Shown one piece after another: positions 26,009 through 35,062 of a stretch of 64,000 bases of DNA. A program made the position numbers and the translations under genes. The notes under the pieces are model-generated. The model was given only the letters and a program-made list of their open reading frames with translations. It was not told the DNA's origin and did no database searches. Origin of the DNA: an uncultured Lewinella sp. Lineage in GTDB: Bacteria; Bacteroidota; Bacteroidia; Chitinophagales; Saprospiraceae. The stretch spans positions 1 through 64,000 of the forward strand of contig CAJXOS010000016.1 of the NCBI GenBank assembly GCA_913057725.1, given 5' to 3'. Within the stretch, counting starts at the first letter, position 1; each line of letters starts with the position of its first letter.

Positions 26009-26779
26009 ATGCTTAATCTATTCAAAAGAGAGACGCCATACTACCGTATTCGATTCAGTTATCGCAAGTGTCTGACGCACTACATGAACGCGATATTTGA
26101 TAAGAATACTTTCTATTATCGGGGGAGGCGAGAGGAATTTGTAGCCCATCTGGAAAAGAAAAAACGTGCACGCTTTGTATCCATCAACAACAATGTCTTT
26201 TGGCCCGGTCGGAAAATCTTTGACAATGCCAGTATTATCCACCTGATCCGGCATCCAAAAGATATTGTTATCTCTGGCTATTTCTACCATAAGAAAGGAT
26301 CGGAATTGTGGAACCGAGAGCCCATTAAGTACCAGCCGCTGTATCGCCTGCAATTTGAGATGGATGCCATCTATAATGAACAGGAAAAAAGGATGCTCAA
26401 CTCAGAAACCACTTACCAACAACTGTTGGAGTTTTTACCACTTGAAAAAGGGCTAATGACTGAGATGGTTTGGGTCAAATTCATGCACGGTTTTAATCCA
26501 TTACCGTACTACCAAACCCCTAGTATTCCCACCTTCCGATTCGAAAACATTGTCGCTGATCCTGTGAAAGAGATTGAAGCTATTTGCCGGCACTGGCAGT
26601 TGACCGAGGAGGAGGTTGAGTACTACTGTAAACGCGCCATCCATTTTCAAAAAAATCCAACCTATAACATTCGCGACCGTTCACCTTATCAATACCAAAA
26701 TTACTATGACGATACTCTAAATGTGTTCTACAAGAAACATTATGGCAATGTCGTAACGCGACTCGATTATCCCGACTGA
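26009..26779 (+). CDS. Sulfotransferase-like protein with altered phosphosulfate loop
   Basis: 256 residues. The 3'-phosphate motif is clear: IHLIRHPKDIVISGYFYH (81-98). The N-terminal loop reads FSYRKCLTHYM (15-25) where active enzymes have a pattern such as YRKCGTTYL, so Gly is replaced by Leu and the second Thr by His. It may bind PAPS differently or be inactive. A PTYNIRDRSPYQYQ region near the end matches no motif I know. It lies in the operon 81 bases after the preceding sulfotransferase and 12 bases before the MBOAT gene. Confidence 0.75.
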   Translation: MLNLFKRETPYYRIRFSYRKCLTHYMNAIFDKNTFYYRGRREEFVAHLEKKKRARFVSINNNVFWPGRKIFDNASIIHLIRHPKDIVISGYFYHKKGSELWNREPIKYQPLYRLQFEMDAIYNEQEKRMLNSETTYQQLLEFLPLEKGLMTEMVWVKFMHGFNPLPYYQTPSIPTFRFENIVADPVKEIEAICRHWQLTEEEVEYYCKRAIHFQKNPTYNIRDRSPYQYQNYYDDTLNVFYKKHYGNVVTRLDYPD

Positions 26780-26791
26780 TAAAGAAAGAAG

Positions 26792-28228
26792 ATGCTCTTC
26801 AATTCTCTAGAATTCGGAATTTTTCTACCTCTAGTATTCTTGTGCTATTGGCTAATTAATCCTAGAGGGTTAAAGAGCCAGAATCTATTCCTACTGCTGG
26901 CCAGTTATTTCTTTTATGCGTGCTGGGACTGGCGTTTTCTTTTCCTGATACTGGCCAGTACTATCGTTGATTATTCCACAGGCCTAGCTTTAGCGCGAAC
27001 GACAGAAGCGTTTCGGAGGAAGCTGTGGCTTGGCCTAAGCATTGGCCTAAACCTTGGGATTCTTGGTTTCTTCAAGTATTACAACTTCTTTCTTGAGAAC
27101 TTTACCGAAGCCTTCTCGTTTTTGGGGCTGGCCATCTCGGCCCGGCCGCTACAGATTATTCTTCCGGTTGGTATTAGCTTTTATACCTTCCAGACGCTGA
27201 GCTATACCATCGATATCTATCGAAAAAAAATAGAGCCCGTCCAGGACTTTATTGCCTTTGCAGGTTTTGTCAGTTTTTTCCCGCAGCTAGTGGCCGGGCC
27301 AATAGAAAGGGCCTCGAATCTATTACCCCAATTCCTGCAAAATCGTCGATTCGACTATGCGCAGGCTACGGACGGAATGCGACAGATACTATGGGGCTTA
27401 TTCACCAAGGTGGTTATTGCAGATAGCTGTGCCTATTTAGCAGACCCGATTTTCAAGACGCCTTCCGATTACTCCGCTAGTACACTTGTTGTTGGGGCCA
27501 TGCTCTTTAGTTTTCAAATCTACGGCGACTTCTCAGGCTACTCGAATATTGCCATCGGCACAGCGCGGCTCTTTGGTTTTAACCTACAGCAAAACTTTGC
27601 TTTCCCGTATTTCTCTAGAAACATAGCAGAATTTTGGCGACGCTGGCACATTTCACTGACGAGCTGGTTCAAAGACTACCTATACATTCCCTTAGGTGGA
27701 AGCCGGGGTGGGATGCGACGCACGATTCGGAATGTCTTTATCGTATTTATGATTAGTGGTTTCTGGCATGGGGCTCGATGGAATTTCCTGGCCTGGGGGT
27801 TATTACACGCCTTGTACTACCTTCCCTCCCTAGTTGGGCAGCGGAATCGACGGTATCTCAATAAAGTTGCGGATAAACAACTCCTTCCTTCCTTACAGGA
27901 GTTTTCCCAAATGGTATTCACTTTTGGTCTAGTGACATTCGCCTGGATATTCTTCCGTGCGGAGGGAATAAACTTAGCGCTGGATTATATTAGGCAGTTG
28001 TTTCGTCCTTCTCTATTTTCCTTTCCCGAGATCTTTCCAGCATGGATATTTGGAGCTATCCTCCTGCTGGTTCTTGTAGAGTGGTTAAATAGAGATAAGA
28101 AGCACGCTCTAGAATGGGATACAGTTAGTATTGGACAAGCTTGGCGTTGGGTGGTATACTTGGTACTGTGTTTCCTGATTGCCTTTTTCATGGGCAACCC
28201 CAACCCATTTATCTATTTTCAATTTTAG
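26792..28228 (+). CDS. MBOAT-family membrane O-acyltransferase (AlgI-like)
   Basis: 478 residues with about ten or more membrane segments. AlgI-type signatures are visible: FFPQLVAGPIERA, FWRRWHISLTSWFKDYLYIPLGG (first His), and SGFWHGARWNFLAWGLLHA with the catalytic His. AlgI-like proteins pass acyl groups, usually acetyl, across the inner membrane for O-acetylation of exported polysaccharides. The SGNH-like gene 3 bases downstream is the expected periplasmic partner. C-terminal Phe-rich end NPNPFIYFQF resembles the FIYFQF ending common in AlgI relatives. Confidence 0.95.
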   Translation: MLFNSLEFGIFLPLVFLCYWLINPRGLKSQNLFLLLASYFFYACWDWRFLFLILASTIVDYSTGLALARTTEAFRRKLWLGLSIGLNLGILGFFKYYNFFLENFTEAFSFLGLAISARPLQIILPVGISFYTFQTLSYTIDIYRKKIEPVQDFIAFAGFVSFFPQLVAGPIERASNLLPQFLQNRRFDYAQATDGMRQILWGLFTKVVIADSCAYLADPIFKTPSDYSASTLVVGAMLFSFQIYGDFSGYSNIAIGTARLFGFNLQQNFAFPYFSRNIAEFWRRWHISLTSWFKDYLYIPLGGSRGGMRRTIRNVFIVFMISGFWHGARWNFLAWGLLHALYYLPSLVGQRNRRYLNKVADKQLLPSLQEFSQMVFTFGLVTFAWIFFRAEGINLALDYIRQLFRPSLFSFPEIFPAWIFGAILLLVLVEWLNRDKKHALEWDTVSIGQAWRWVVYLVLCFLIAFFMGNPNPFIYFQF

Positions 28229-28231
28229 GAC

Positions 28232-29290
28232 ATGCAGCGATTCATTACAAAAGCCTTGTTCTTTTTTCTACTCTACCTCGGCATATCTGCCTTGATCCGA
28301 ACGCTCCTACCCTATCACTGGGGCAATCCACGTTATAGCGTTAAAATCAGTTATCTAGAAAATCAAAAACCAGGTACTTACAATACTTACTTCTTTGGTT
28401 CCAGCAAGGTCTATCGACATATAGACCCGCAAGTTTTTGATAGCATTACCAACCTACATACAGGAGAGAAAATTCGTTCATTTAATCTGGGATCACCGTC
28501 GACCTTTGCTCCACAAACCTATTATCTGTACGAGCACTTTCTAGACTCAGAACTTGCGGAAGGCGTAAAGTATTGCTTTCTAGAATTAACCGGAATTAAG
28601 CAGCTCAAAGAACACATGCTACATCGGGAGAAGACCAACTACTGGATCGGACTAGGAGAGCTGAATTACTTATACCGGGCGCTTGATGCCGATCTGACAC
28701 TCAGCACAAGAACCAGGGGTATACAAAAGAAATTTTACCTCAGTTCTTTTGTTGAAAACGTACTGCATTTAGGACATTTTATTAGTTACCTGATCAACAA
28801 AAACCACTATGACCCCACCTATTTAGGCCCAGTGTCCAATGGGTTTCTAGATAAAGACTATGAATATGCATGCGCAACTGATCCGGTTCTCAAAAGAGTA
28901 CTAGGACAGCTACACCAAGAGGTCAGAAAAGACTCTTCAAAAATTCAGCGGCAGCGTGCACAAATTACAAAAGCACTACACGAGCCGGAGAACGATTTTT
29001 TTAATGAATTGAACTGGCGAAAACTAATGGAGCTACAGGAAAAATCACGACAACAAGGCATAGCGCTTTATTTCCTGTTTAGTTCTCCTAGGCCAAAGCA
29101 GGATTACGCGAAAGTGATCAATCTACGAAAAGCGCTACCAGATACGTTCGTCATCGACATTGCTGATCCCATCATTTACCCTGCCTTATACTACGCCGAA
29201 AACTACTTTGACCCGGTTCACTTCAATGCACAAGGGGCACGATTGGCCAGTACGTATTTCGCTCAGGAATTTGCCAAGAAGATTGAATAG
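28232..29290 (+). CDS. Membrane-anchored SGNH-like acyltransferase partner of the MBOAT protein
   Basis: 352 residues with one N-terminal hydrophobic anchor (about 8-24) and a periplasmic domain. TYFFGSSKVYRHIDPQVFD supplies a GxS block-I-like motif and DPVHFNAQGARLASTYF near the end a DxxH block-V-like motif, as in AlgJ/AlgX, DltD and PatB partners of MBOAT proteins. Its inferred role is final acyl transfer to the glycan outside the cytoplasm. Only 3 bases separate it from the MBOAT gene. It is the last gene of the plus-strand operon. Confidence 0.75.
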   Translation: MQRFITKALFFFLLYLGISALIRTLLPYHWGNPRYSVKISYLENQKPGTYNTYFFGSSKVYRHIDPQVFDSITNLHTGEKIRSFNLGSPSTFAPQTYYLYEHFLDSELAEGVKYCFLELTGIKQLKEHMLHREKTNYWIGLGELNYLYRALDADLTLSTRTRGIQKKFYLSSFVENVLHLGHFISYLINKNHYDPTYLGPVSNGFLDKDYEYACATDPVLKRVLGQLHQEVRKDSSKIQRQRAQITKALHEPENDFFNELNWRKLMELQEKSRQQGIALYFLFSSPRPKQDYAKVINLRKALPDTFVIDIADPIIYPALYYAENYFDPVHFNAQGARLASTYFAQEFAKKIE

Positions 29291-29306
29291 TAGAAAATTA
29301 CCCTTC

Positions 29307-30413
29307 TTAAGAACGAGGCGACTCAGCATCTAGAGTATCCAGCCATTTATTCAACATGGGTTCTACCACTGCTAGGGAGCAATAGGCACGCATGTCCTGG
29401 CTCGCCGCAATGGCCATTTGGCGATAGTGATCAGATTCCTCTTTGTACAAGGTGTAGCTCTCCCGAAATGCCGTACCTAGTCCATTTTTGGAACAATCGA
29501 TGAGTATCTTTTGGTCAGTATCGGCATATCGCTTGATCTCATTCACCGAAGCGATCAGCGGCTTACTCGCCGACATAAACTCCAATACTGGTTTCCCAAA
29601 CTTCCCTTGAGCCTCCAGTGGAATGTAAAAGCTGGTAGCCTGCACTAGTTTTTCGTATTCTTCTTGAGGTAAATGCTCGCTGATGAGTACGATTCGACAT
29701 TGGACGGTCTGTCTTTTGATCATTCGCACCGCCTTCTTAACGACTCCTTTGTTTACTCTGCCGAACAGCTTAACCACGAGCGTGGCATCGGCTTTATCTG
29801 AAAGCGCAGTACTAAAGTCGGCAATCATTTGCTTCCAACTATCGAAATCCCTTTCAGCAGCTATAAGTGTAGTATACACCACTCCGTCTAACAGCAACTG
29901 CCTCGGGTAATAATGGACACTCTTCCGACGCACTAAGTAATACAACGCCAGCCGAAAGTCCAATCTCTTGAGTGCTAACCAACTCGCCGAAATACTTCGC
30001 CCCCAGGGCATATATCGTACTTCAGATTTGGGAAGTAGGCCATCCAGCGTAGAATCCACCACCGCCCCGCTTGTCTTCACGACAGAGGCTGTTGTCTGTT
30101 CGATGGCTAGCTGACTATACTGATCCCAAACCGGTGGGGGAATCGAATCCGGGAATACATACTTACGGCATTGCAGTTGATCGTAGGCATCGCTTGGCAC
30201 CGAAAAAGACAAGTAAACCACCTCTTCTCCTACGTAACGTGCAAACTCATATACACTGTCAATTTGTCGATCTACACGATCTACCTGAACCACTGTTGCT
30301 CGCTTTTCGAGCAGGGGCAGAAAATGCCTTAAGTTAGTGTAATACTGTAGTTCCTGATCACCAATACGGTTCAGTAGTACCTCATCCCGATCAAAACCGA
30401 CTATGTAGATCAT
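29307..30413 (-). CDS. Diverged glycosyltransferase-like protein, paralogue of the gene at 20444
   Basis: 368 residues. It aligns by eye along its length with the glycosyltransferase at 20444-21889: YYTNLRHFLPLLE against YYFVLRNFLPVLE, DGVVYTTLI against EGIIYTSIL, DATLVVK against DATLILK, and EEYEKLVQATSFYI against KAYQKLLQATTYYV. The donor-site segment YGEGQCLPLMEFMSAG becomes QGKFGKPVLEFMSAS, losing the first acidic residue, so catalysis may be altered or lost. It faces the plus-strand operon tail to tail (16-base gap) and is followed upstream by two sulfotransferases on the same strand. Confidence 0.75.
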   Translation of the reverse strand: MIYIVGFDRDEVLLNRIGDQELQYYTNLRHFLPLLEKRATVVQVDRVDRQIDSVYEFARYVGEEVVYLSFSVPSDAYDQLQCRKYVFPDSIPPPVWDQYSQLAIEQTTASVVKTSGAVVDSTLDGLLPKSEVRYMPWGRSISASWLALKRLDFRLALYYLVRRKSVHYYPRQLLLDGVVYTTLIAAERDFDSWKQMIADFSTALSDKADATLVVKLFGRVNKGVVKKAVRMIKRQTVQCRIVLISEHLPQEEYEKLVQATSFYIPLEAQGKFGKPVLEFMSASKPLIASVNEIKRYADTDQKILIDCSKNGLGTAFRESYTLYKEESDHYRQMAIAASQDMRAYCSLAVVEPMLNKWLDTLDAESPRS

Positions 30414-30425
30414 GACTGCAGCAAA

Positions 30426-31100
30426 TTAGAAAAATCGAGAAAACCAGTTCCTCCCTGATCCACTAAAGGTATACCCATAGTTGACAATATCGTAACGATA
30501 TTGCTCCGCTACATGGGCTTTTGTAGCTTCGTTGTAGTACTTGGTATAGTGCTGATTTGCTTTGCGCTTATTGCTGTGATTGAGAGATGCATTGCGCACC
30601 CCAGGTAATCCCATCGCTGCTAGGAAAGGACGTAATTCCTTTTGAATATCCTCCATCCGGATCACCTTATCGACCAAGATACTACCCTCCTCATCCTTGA
30701 TGTAGTGCTCAATGGAGTAAGCACCGTATTTACGCCAGCACTGAAAATCCTCACCACCCCCTCCCTTTCCGTACGGCTCAATAGTGTATAGCCATTCCTG
30801 GAAAGATAAATCACAACTATCTGAGCGCTTAATATGCTCATATAGGGAAACCAGCCGTGCCCAGGGATTACGGACAAAAACGAACTTGTTGTAGCTATTG
30901 AAGTCCCAGTCAAAAGACTCAAATATCAACTTGGTTTCCTGGGGTGTGATATGGGGATAAAAGGGGTTTTCGGATGTGCGCTTTAGGTAATTGAGAACTG
31001 GGTGTACATCCGTGTAAGGGTTCAAAAACTGTCTTACACTGGAAGATGCGGTCTTAGGATTAGCAAAGAAGATAAACTTGTATTGATGAGAAATCCTCAT
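30426..31100 (-). CDS. Sulfotransferase family 2 protein (carbohydrate sulfotransferase-like)
   Basis: 224 residues. The N-terminus KFIFFANPKTASSSVRQFL gives the 5'-phosphosulfate loop of the Sulfotransfer_2 (HS2ST/chondroitin-sulfotransferase) family, and FVFVRNPWARLVSLYEH gives the 3'-phosphate motif. Other family-like elements are KVIRMEDIQKELRPFL and NHSNKRKANQHYTKYYN. It should transfer sulfate from PAPS to a glycan. It is 12 bases upstream of the diverged glycosyltransferase and 26 bases downstream of its paralogue at 31127. Confidence 0.92.
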   Translation of the reverse strand: MRISHQYKFIFFANPKTASSSVRQFLNPYTDVHPVLNYLKRTSENPFYPHITPQETKLIFESFDWDFNSYNKFVFVRNPWARLVSLYEHIKRSDSCDLSFQEWLYTIEPYGKGGGGEDFQCWRKYGAYSIEHYIKDEEGSILVDKVIRMEDIQKELRPFLAAMGLPGVRNASLNHSNKRKANQHYTKYYNEATKAHVAEQYRYDIVNYGYTFSGSGRNWFSRFF

Positions 31101-31126
31101 AAAATGAGACTCACTTTTGTTGAGTA

Positions 31127-31819
31127 CTAAAATTCATAGCCGAGTAACTGAAATTCCCTCGCAAAAATCATGCGGATCAGTTCAATTGATCTCTCATCTA
31201 ATAGTTCCTGACACCCCTTCTCTCTCCGTTCAGAGAATTTAGCTCGGTATGACGGCATTCGTAGTGGTTCTTCCAACTGCAATCTTCTCGTAAGATCTTC
31301 ACAAGCGAACCCTAAATCTTCATATCGATAGATCTTGTCTACTGCTGGAAGACCATCGGCTGCATAAATATCATAACTACTGAAATCACTTAGACCACCA
31401 CCTTTGATAAAATCATAAATATTGCCAAATTTCTTATCACCATTGCGCCAGTAGTATAGCGACACAATTTTATCAAAAGGGTTTCTTTCTATGGTAAACT
31501 TGTAATAACTCTCCCAAATTTCTGGCTCTACCCAATCTCTTATTTTTTGGCAGGAGATATGCGGATAGAACCGGAGTGGTAGTCTCTTCTTTTTAGCTAG
31601 ATAGTCAAACATCTTATTCCAGGTATATTGTTTCCAAGGCAGGAAGTAATTTTGGGCTGATATCCCAGCGTAGGCCATTCTGGCTACTTCGTCCCGATGA
31701 TCAATTGGCGTCAGAATATCATCCGGTCCACAGATTTTACTAAGCGCGATTTCGAAAGATGTTCCTGCCGTTTTTTTCGTCTTCACGAAAATAAACTTGT
31801 GCTTGTGGCTAATGATCAT
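31127..31819 (-). CDS. Sulfotransferase family 2 protein
   Basis: 230 residues. The 5'-phosphosulfate loop is VKTKKTAGTSFEIALS and the 3'-phosphate motif is FTIERNPFDKIVSLYYW, both standard for the Sulfotransfer_2 family; IYRYEDLGFACEDLTRRL follows in the usual place. ATG at 31819. It is the first gene of a three-gene minus-strand run (two sulfotransferases, then the diverged glycosyltransferase). A TAnnTTTG-like box (TAAATTTG, 31886-31893) lies about 67 bases upstream, without a clear -33. Confidence 0.92.
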   Translation of the reverse strand: MIISHKHKFIFVKTKKTAGTSFEIALSKICGPDDILTPIDHRDEVARMAYAGISAQNYFLPWKQYTWNKMFDYLAKKKRLPLRFYPHISCQKIRDWVEPEIWESYYKFTIERNPFDKIVSLYYWRNGDKKFGNIYDFIKGGGLSDFSSYDIYAADGLPAVDKIYRYEDLGFACEDLTRRLQLEEPLRMPSYRAKFSERREKGCQELLDERSIELIRMIFAREFQLLGYEF

Positions 31820-32014
31820 TTGACTAGACTAAGATCCTCAATCAAGACTTATGGGCTATAAGGTAGGATCAAATAATATCCTCCTCAAATTTATCAAAGC
31901 CTATTTTATGAAGATGAGACCTTACCACTAAAATCATCTGTAGAATACCCTTAACTTCGGACCGCCCGCAATTTTACTACGGCAGGAAATAGTTTAGATT
32001 AAGCAATAGTTCTG

Positions 32015-34981
32015 ATGAGTACTAAAGACGAGCCTACACAGCCGACTTCCAAGTTTTCAAGCGCCCTCTCTTTTGTTCCGGCAATAATTGGCCTACTCTG
32101 GTTTCTCACTGTTGTGCCGAGCTATCTATTGCACCACCCATATTACACACAGAGTTTTAGTCAATTCCAGTACTGGGGATTACTCATTGGGCTCTCCGCA
32201 CTTCTGGGCGGTGGATATTGGTTCTTTATCAAATCTAAACTCAAATTTAGGACTCCGAGTGGCTGGAAACTTTATGCATTACTGGTGCTCGTTATGAATT
32301 GCATTATAGGCTGGTATGCTTCAGCCAATAATCTTTTCACGGACAATCCGGTCAGGCATCTGGTCTACTTCACAGGCTTTATCATTTTAATTCACCTCGC
32401 TGTTTTATACATCACTTGCCTGGGTTATACGGTAGGTGAATTGCTTTTACAAGCTTTTTCCAAACGGTTCTCTGGGGGTACGCTATCCGTCATTGCCATT
32501 GCCTTGGGGTGGAGTGTGATTGGCTTTGTGCTGCTCTTACTTGGTTTGATTGGTATCCTGCCCCCCATTGCAGTCTGGATCATCTCCTTAGCTATCACTG
32601 GTCTTCGCTATCGCTCTATTGGGCGTTTCCTACATACACTCTTGCTTCGTCCACTCCCCATAAAGAACATCAAAGCCTCGGGGTACCTCTCCATTGCACT
32701 TTTACTGATCTTCATAGGTGTAAATATGATTGGCGCCACCAAAGCCTTCCCAGCTGGCTTTGATGGCACTGGATTATACCTAAATATCACCAAACTAATT
32801 GGCGAATACCAAGCTCTGCCACAAGGACAACAAGCCTATAACTGGTCGTTATTCATGAGTATTGGTAATCTTCTGTTTGGTAGCATGACCATAGCCATCC
32901 TGTTGTCTGGGCTGATGAGTATCTACTGCGTATTTGCCATTTATTTCTTGGCCAGGCTTTTTGTTTCTACCAGTAATGCACTCTTGGCATGTGCTCTCTT
33001 CTATACTTTGCCCGCGGTTACCTTCCACAGCTACTTTGACGAAAAGATAGACCTCGGACTGCTGTATATATCCCTTTCTACGATCTTGCTAGTGTTCACC
33101 TATTATTTCAAACGCAAGAGCAGCAAGAAAAAGCAAGCATCAGCGGATTCTATTCGCATTGGTCGTTTTGAAATACTTCCCGAACTCTTCCTCTGGATTT
33201 TAGTAGGCTGGCTTTCTGGTTTTGCCTTTGGCATTAAGTACAGTGCCGTTTTCAACATCCTGGCGCTACTTGGTCTAGTGCTTTATCGCAAAGGTGGAGT
33301 AGTTGCTTTCATGGGCAGCCTCTTCACCGGTTTATCACTGGTTTTTATCTTCGGAATCCACCGCTTTACTGGATTGCAATTGGGAGAGACTTCGCCTGTC
33401 GTATTAGGCGCTGGATTATTAATACCTGGGATTGTACTTATTGGGTGGGCATTTCGATCCGCTGTTCAAAAACTAATACAGACTGCTACGCTGATTGGGG
33501 TATTCACAATAGTCATTGTAGTCAACTATAGCCCCTGGATAGTCAAGCATGTTTCAGAAAACAAAGCTGTAAATCTCTCCGCTTTGCTCAACGGGAAATC
33601 CCCCGAACCAACTATTCGAATCAAGCCTAGATTTCGAAAGGCCAAAGATGACGCCGCGAACGCTGCCAACACTCAAGATCTAACGCTAGCTGAAATTGGG
33701 GAGCAGGCCCAAAGAGAGGAACTTCAGCGTTATTTGGGCTTTGAACCAGGTCTTCCTCTTTACCTCTCCGTACCGTATGATGTGACTATGAATACCAATA
33801 TTCCTAATCGATCATACTTGGACATTGGTTTCCTCTGGTTGCTCATCCTTCCCTTACTGCTACTCGCAGTGAAACCCCGACAACTCTGGAAAAATCTAAT
33901 ATGGGGAGCTGTAATGTCCTTTATGTTTCTCTGTTCCATCATGGCTGTTTTCTTTCATTCCACCTTACAGCCAAGTCCACAAAGCTACCTGGTACAGCAC
34001 GCACCAGCCTTCCAAAAAGGTCCTTTAGGTGCTTGGCAAAGTGTAATGGAGGGCTTTGTATCACTTTCTGAAAGCATTAGGCCGATATACAATTGGATAG
34101 CACAGTTCGGACTGGTCGAATGTATAATAGCCTCCTTGCTACTGTTCCTTTTTGTGTTTTGGCTTGCTTTTGGTCGCCGGGAAGCGTGGGGGAGTTCGCT
34201 TAAAACCCTGCTGGCATTTATGGCCGTCTATATCTTTAATTGGTTCCTATTGGGTAGTGCAATCCCCTGGTACGGTTTCGTAGCGTTGGCTGTCTTACCC
34301 ATCTTATTGGTCTATTATATACAACATCCAGCACTTCTATTTGGAGAACAGCAAAAGCGCTTTGCTACTGGATTTCTTAGCACCAGTCTAGGGCTATGTA
34401 TGATATTGAATCTGTTTATCCATTTCTATGATGCTGGTCGCAGAGATAACCAACAATGGATTTTTCAGCGCCCCTTCCTTCAGTTTGCTACCGAAAGCCG
34501 TAGCTATGATGATGTACTCTCCTCCTTTAATATCGTTTATCCAGATGCGTTGAGGTACCTCAACCAGAATACGGACGATCGTATTTACCGAGTTGGCACT
34601 TTTCTAAACTACCAAATAAAGGAAAACGACAGGCGCGTACTTCCAGATAATCAACTAGCAGAATTCACTCGAATCACCTCAAAACTATCCGATCCAAACT
34701 ACTTTATTTCCGTCTTGAAAGATCAAGGATTCCACTACATTCTTTTCGATTTAAACACGGCTACGCTTGACCAAACGCCAGAAAAATCACTGACTCGTAA
34801 GAGTGAAGAATTTGCGCGCGCGATCTTAAATCCTTCGCTTACGCGATTATTGGTGACCGATCGGATCATTGAAGATCCTAATGGTCCTATTCAGATCCCT
34901 AATCAGCCGCTGAGAGGAAGTCATGGTCTCAGTGGAAACATCCTTTATCAGGGTTCTTTTATCCTAGTTGAAATTCTGTAA
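32015..34981 (+). CDS. Large polytopic membrane protein, GT-C glycosyltransferase-like
   Basis: 988 residues with about 18-20 hydrophobic segments and a C-terminal soluble part of ~150 residues. A polytopic body followed by a tail with YPDALRYLNQNTDDRIYRV and GFHYILFDL is the pattern of GT-C enzymes of the PMT/ArnT type, which use polyprenyl-phosphate sugars on the outer face of the inner membrane. I cannot identify a family or a catalytic Asp-Asp pair with certainty; a DEKIDLG segment near 345 is the best candidate. A polymerase or ligase role for the glycan is also possible. It stands alone on the plus strand between minus-strand units. Confidence 0.7.
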   Translation: MSTKDEPTQPTSKFSSALSFVPAIIGLLWFLTVVPSYLLHHPYYTQSFSQFQYWGLLIGLSALLGGGYWFFIKSKLKFRTPSGWKLYALLVLVMNCIIGWYASANNLFTDNPVRHLVYFTGFIILIHLAVLYITCLGYTVGELLLQAFSKRFSGGTLSVIAIALGWSVIGFVLLLLGLIGILPPIAVWIISLAITGLRYRSIGRFLHTLLLRPLPIKNIKASGYLSIALLLIFIGVNMIGATKAFPAGFDGTGLYLNITKLIGEYQALPQGQQAYNWSLFMSIGNLLFGSMTIAILLSGLMSIYCVFAIYFLARLFVSTSNALLACALFYTLPAVTFHSYFDEKIDLGLLYISLSTILLVFTYYFKRKSSKKKQASADSIRIGRFEILPELFLWILVGWLSGFAFGIKYSAVFNILALLGLVLYRKGGVVAFMGSLFTGLSLVFIFGIHRFTGLQLGETSPVVLGAGLLIPGIVLIGWAFRSAVQKLIQTATLIGVFTIVIVVNYSPWIVKHVSENKAVNLSALLNGKSPEPTIRIKPRFRKAKDDAANAANTQDLTLAEIGEQAQREELQRYLGFEPGLPLYLSVPYDVTMNTNIPNRSYLDIGFLWLLILPLLLLAVKPRQLWKNLIWGAVMSFMFLCSIMAVFFHSTLQPSPQSYLVQHAPAFQKGPLGAWQSVMEGFVSLSESIRPIYNWIAQFGLVECIIASLLLFLFVFWLAFGRREAWGSSLKTLLAFMAVYIFNWFLLGSAIPWYGFVALAVLPILLVYYIQHPALLFGEQQKRFATGFLSTSLGLCMILNLFIHFYDAGRRDNQQWIFQRPFLQFATESRSYDDVLSSFNIVYPDALRYLNQNTDDRIYRVGTFLNYQIKENDRRVLPDNQLAEFTRITSKLSDPNYFISVLKDQGFHYILFDLNTATLDQTPEKSLTRKSEEFARAILNPSLTRLLVTDRIIEDPNGPIQIPNQPLRGSHGLSGNILYQGSFILVEIL

Positions 34982-35062
34982 CAATCTTGTTGCCAGATTA
35001 ATGTCTATTAGACGTTTCATCACCACAGCTACCCCCTGATTTGGGGCAAATTTGGGAGTCTT

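Noticed and set aside
34982-35062. Small hairpins (GTCTATTAGAC and CCCC/GGGG) between convergent genes as terminators
   Set aside because: Stems of 4-6 pairs without a T-run on either strand are too weak to call.
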